10,602 nt of DNA, taken from positions 1 through 10,602 of the forward strand of contig JADHOU010000028.1 in NCBI GenBank assembly GCA_016778825.1, given 5' to 3'. Position numbers and translations under genes: made by a program. Below are positions 8,938 to 10,602 of this stretch, piece by piece. This DNA comes from Candidatus Puniceispirillum sp. (GTDB lineage: Bacteria; Pseudomonadota; Alphaproteobacteria; Puniceispirillales; Puniceispirillaceae). Under the pieces are notes generated by a model that was given only the letters and a program-made list of their open reading frames with translations, was not told the DNA's origin and did no database searches. Position 1 is the stretch's first letter, and each line of letters begins with the position of its first letter.

Positions 8938-8952
8938 GCCTATATAGTAGGC
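8938..8952. repeat. Short perfect inverted repeat, GCCTA-N5-TAGGC
   Basis: The arms GCCTA and TAGGC are exact reverse complements around the centre TATAG. The element overlaps the likely -10 of dusB. It could be a repressor site or chance; ten paired bases in an AT-rich centre are suggestive only. Confidence 0.5.
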
Positions 8953-8990
8953 AATTAATGCACAAAAATCCATCACTTAACATCAATTGC
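8951..8990. repeat. Inverted repeat with 10-base arms (GCAATTAATG / CATCAATTGC)
   Basis: The arms at 8951-8960 and 8981-8990 are reverse complements at nine of ten positions and their centres are 30 bases apart, close to three helical turns. The right arm overlaps the candidate -35 of ispDF and the left arm sits beside the candidate -10 of dusB. The spacing suits two dimer sites or a looped operator better than a terminator, since no T run follows. Function is unknown. Confidence 0.5.
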
Positions 8991-9093
8991 CGCCAGAGCA
9001 TCGACAATATGATCAAATTGGCTAACAGCCTCGATGGCACGCGCGTACCAAGCTGAATATCCATTGGACAAAGCGCCAGACATTGGGGATAAG

Positions 9094-9098
9094 AAGGA
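9094..9098 (+). promoter_or_regulatory. Ribosome binding site that fixes the ispDF start
   Basis: AAGGA, extended as AAGAAGGA from 9091, lies five bases before the ATG at 9104. The reading frame stays open to a TTG at 9083, but that start would contain this binding site inside its coding sequence and has no comparable site of its own, so 9104 is preferred. Confidence 0.8.
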
Positions 9099-9103
9099 CT
9101 GTT

Positions 9104-10558
9104 ATGCAAGAAAAAATTATTTCACGCCCAGATCAATCCGGCAGCAATTCATGCGCGGCGATTATTGTCGCCGCTGGATCCGGCGTGCGCGCGGCTAGCA
9201 TCAGCAAATTCACTGCGCGCCAAGATAGCCCCTTTGGACATGATAATTTTAAGCCTGATAATTTTGGGCTCAAAAATTTTGAGAATGATCTGCCAAAGCA
9301 ATTCTGGCAATTAGGCGACAAACCGGTTATCGCCCATGCGTTTGACTATTTTCACCACCATCCAGCGATTGCTGCCATCATTCTGGTCGTGGCCGAGCCC
9401 TTTATCCCGTATATGGCCGATATTTTACCCGAAACGCAGAAACCCGTTCATCTAGTAGCTGGCGGTGCCACGCGCCAGGATTCGGTTCACGCTGGTTTGA
9501 CCGCCCTTGCTGGCCTGAAAAATTGCCAAAATATCGACTATGTTGCCATTCATGATGCCGCGCGCCCTTTAATACCGGCCGATCTTTTAGACAACTTAAT
9601 CGCCGCTATAGGCAATAATTATGACGACAAGCTGAAGAATAAAGTCATTGGTGCCGTTCCGGTTTTGCCGCTGGCCGACAGCATCAAAACCATTGACAGG
9701 AACAATAGCGACAACAACCCAACAAACAGCCGCGGCCTTATTAGTGACGGCCTTATTACAGGTGGCATTGACCGAAGCCAGCTTGCCGCCGCGCAAACAC
9801 CGCAACTATTCCGCCGCGATGTCATCACCAAGCTGCATGATGATTTTGCCGGTAAAGGCGGTTCTACCGATGATTGCAGCCTTGCCGAAGCAGCCGGTTT
9901 CAAAATTACCATGGTCGCTGGTGCCAAACAGCTTATGAAGCTGACCGATGCTGATGATTTTGCTATGTTATCGCACCTTGTCGCGGTCGACAACGCGGCG
10001 CAGGAATACCAGCAGCAAACGGATGATAACAGCATGACAGAAACACGGTTTGGCACCGGCTTTGATGTTCATAAATTCAGTGATGAAGCAGGCTCCATCT
10101 GGCTTGGCGGTATCAAGCTGGATAGCGACCACCGCATGTTGGCACATTCGGATGGTGATGTTGGGTTACACGCCTTATGCGACGCGATTTTTGGCGCGCT
10201 TGCTGATGGCGATATTGGCGCCCATTTCCCGCCATCCGATCCGCAATGGCAAAATGCGGATAGCACGATATTTCTGGATTTTGCCACCAAACGTGTTTTG
10301 GCACGCGGCGGCCGCATTTTGAATCTTGACCTTACCTTTATTTGCGAGACGCCAAAAATTGGCCCGCATCGCGATGCCATACGCCACCGCATTGCCGAAA
10401 TATGCGGCATTTCAATCGACCGCGTTAGCGTCAAGGCCACAACATCCGAAGGGCTTGGCTTTACCGGTCGGGGCGAGGGGATCGCCGCTCAAGCAAGCGC
10501 CAGCATCACCTTGCCAGCCCCATCTGACCAAAACTTGCCAGATAACACGGCAAAGTGA
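9104..10558 (+). CDS. ispDF: Bifunctional IspD/IspF enzyme of the MEP isoprenoid pathway
   Basis: The fused protein performs two MEP-pathway steps: IspD joins CTP and methylerythritol phosphate to give CDP-ME, and IspF cyclises CDP-ME 2-phosphate to MEcPP. The protein has 484 residues. IspD half (about 17-300): [12 protein letters not shown] (18-29), PKQ (64-66), the RQDSV motif near 124-128, HDAARP (150-155), QTPQLF (231-236), TDDCSLAE (255-262) and KLTDADD (279-285). IspF half (about 311-470): DVH and LAHSDGDV zinc and active-site motifs, [10 protein letters not shown], and [17 protein letters not shown]. The IspD half carries two insertions: about 29 residues between Arg29 and PKQ, and about 14 between ADSIKTID and GIDRSQL; both contain 15-bp duplications. 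All recognised catalytic motifs remain and the frame is intact, so the enzyme is probably functional. It diverges from dusB. Confidence 0.95.
   Translation: MQEKIISRPDQSGSNSCAAIIVAAGSGVRAASISKFTARQDSPFGHDNFKPDNFGLKNFENDLPKQFWQLGDKPVIAHAFDYFHHHPAIAAIILVVAEPFIPYMADILPETQKPVHLVAGGATRQDSVHAGLTALAGLKNCQNIDYVAIHDAARPLIPADLLDNLIAAIGNNYDDKLKNKVIGAVPVLPLADSIKTIDRNNSDNNPTNSRGLISDGLITGGIDRSQLAAAQTPQLFRRDVITKLHDDFAGKGGSTDDCSLAEAAGFKITMVAGAKQLMKLTDADDFAMLSHLVAVDNAAQEYQQQTDDNSMTETRFGTGFDVHKFSDEAGSIWLGGIKLDSDHRMLAHSDGDVGLHALCDAIFGALADGDIGAHFPPSDPQWQNADSTIFLDFATKRVLARGGRILNLDLTFICETPKIGPHRDAIRHRIAEICGISIDRVSVKATTSEGLGFTGRGEGIAAQASASITLPAPSDQNLPDNTAK
9242..9286 (+). repeat. Three degenerate 15-bp tandem repeats inside ispDF
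   Basis: The units are GATAATTTTAAGCCT, GATAATTTTGGGCTC and AAAAATTTTGAGAAT, sharing a core close to AATTTT. They encode [10 protein letters not shown] and KNFEN, a five-residue repeat just before the PKQ motif of IspD. The stretch is AT-rich relative to the surrounding gene. The in-frame unit fits expansion by replication slippage. Confidence 0.75.
9734..9763 (+). repeat. 15-bp tandem duplication inside ispDF
   Basis: The 10-base string GGCCTTATTA occurs at 9734-9743 and again at 9749-9758, giving two 15-bp units that encode GLISD and GLITG. It lies in the second Asn-rich insertion of the IspD half, just before GIDRSQL. The exact match is short but the in-frame 15-bp period equals that of the first repeat block. 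Confidence 0.6.
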
Positions 10559-10602
10559 TGGTTATCAGCGGCTCATTTCGATCATCGCTTGCCTATCTTG
10601 CC
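10558..10602 (+). CDS. Start of a downstream gene, cut by window edge (possibly pgpA)
   Basis: An ATG at 10558 overlaps the ispDF stop by one base (TGATG) and opens a frame that runs to the window end, giving [15 protein letters not shown]. The coupled overlap suggests co-translation with ispDF. Fifteen residues are too few to name it. In many Alphaproteobacteria ispDF is followed by pgpA (phosphatidylglycerophosphatase A), which would fit a short leader before a hydrophobic segment, but this rests on gene order only. Confidence 0.5.
   Translation, partial: MVISGSFRSSLAYLA

Larger units (their letters stand above)
8881..9103. promoter_or_regulatory. Divergent promoter region between dusB and ispDF
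   Basis: The two genes diverge from this 223-base gap, so both should have promoters here. On the plus strand the best -10 match is TATGAT (9008-9013, five of six positions). TTGCCG lies 15 bases upstream (8987-8992), shorter than the ideal spacing. On the minus strand a TATATA/TACTAT stretch (8941-8949) could be the dusB -10, but no good -35 sits at the right distance. Two inverted repeats (8938-8952 and 8951-8990) touch or overlap these elements. The short reading frames crossing the gap do not look like genes. Exact promoters are uncertain; that the region is regulatory is a firm inference from gene orientation. Confidence 0.5.

Noticed and set aside
8369..8947. 192-codon plus-strand reading frame opposite dusB
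   Set aside because: It is a shadow of dusB codon bias; the protein is Ser/Ala/Ile-rich with no recognisable motif.
8881..8976. N-terminal extension of dusB to an ATG at 8976 (or 8973)
   Set aside because: It adds 32 hydrophobic residues with no counterpart expected in DusB, lacks a good ribosome binding site and crosses the likely promoter; the ATG at 8880 has GGGG at good spacing.
9020..9030. GGCT-AAC-AGCC mini-hairpin in the ispDF leader
   Set aside because: Four-base arms occur often by chance; there is no supporting context.
9064..9092. Possible sigma70 promoter TTGGAC-N17-GGATAA just before ispDF
   Set aside because: The -10 is a poor match and would put the transcript start on top of the ribosome binding site.
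9083..9103. Upstream TTG start for ispDF adding seven residues
   Set aside because: The ribosome binding site at 9094-9098 lies inside this extension and serves the ATG at 9104.
8864..9109. 81-codon minus-strand reading frame across the dusB/ispDF gap
   Set aside because: It overlaps both gene starts, has an implausible Cys/Tyr/Leu-rich composition and no recognisable domain or binding site.

Overview
The window carries a conserved alphaproteobacterial chromosome locus: an ispDF start, then divergently dusB-ntrB-ntrC-ntrY-ntrX-trkA, then hfq. Three things point to Alphaproteobacteria: the fused IspDF enzyme, dusB directly ahead of ntrBC, and ntrYX followed by trkA and hfq. Base composition is near 50% GC by eye, lower than in many Rhizobiales or Rhodobacterales. 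A marine, SAR116-like or Rhodospirillales-like lineage is a guess, not a demonstrated assignment.

Layout. On the minus strand, reading from about 8880 down to 289, six genes are packed with no gaps: dusB (tRNA dihydrouridine synthase), ntrB and ntrC (nitrogen sensor kinase and response regulator), ntrY and ntrX (membrane kinase and response regulator), and trkA (K+ uptake regulator). Every junction is a 4-base overlap, a 1-base overlap or a 1-base gap, so the group looks like one translationally coupled operon. After a 166-base spacer comes the first third of hfq, cut by the left edge. On the plus strand, ispDF (bifunctional MEP-pathway enzyme) starts at 9104. It overlaps by one base the first 15 codons of another gene cut by the right edge, possibly pgpA. 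The 223-base region between dusB and ispDF (8881-9103) must hold divergent promoters and contains two inverted repeats.

How the genes work together. NtrB/NtrC and NtrY/NtrX are two paired phosphorelays that in Alphaproteobacteria sense nitrogen status and envelope or redox signals. TrkA, Hfq and DusB are conserved neighbours rather than parts of the relay. The most notable detail is that NtrC keeps its receiver, Walker A, Walker B, arginine-finger region and Fis-type HTH, but the sigma54-contact loop (GAFTGA) is replaced by DDGSSP with no change in length. NtrX also lacks that motif. Neither regulator is therefore expected to act as a classical sigma54 activator.

The second notable detail is in ispDF. 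Its IspD half has a roughly 29-residue insertion in the CTP-binding loop, containing three degenerate 15-bp repeats, and a second Asn-rich insertion that also has a 15-bp duplication. I see no mobile element, CRISPR array, tRNA, rRNA or wholly new gene system; otherwise this is an ordinary core-genome region.
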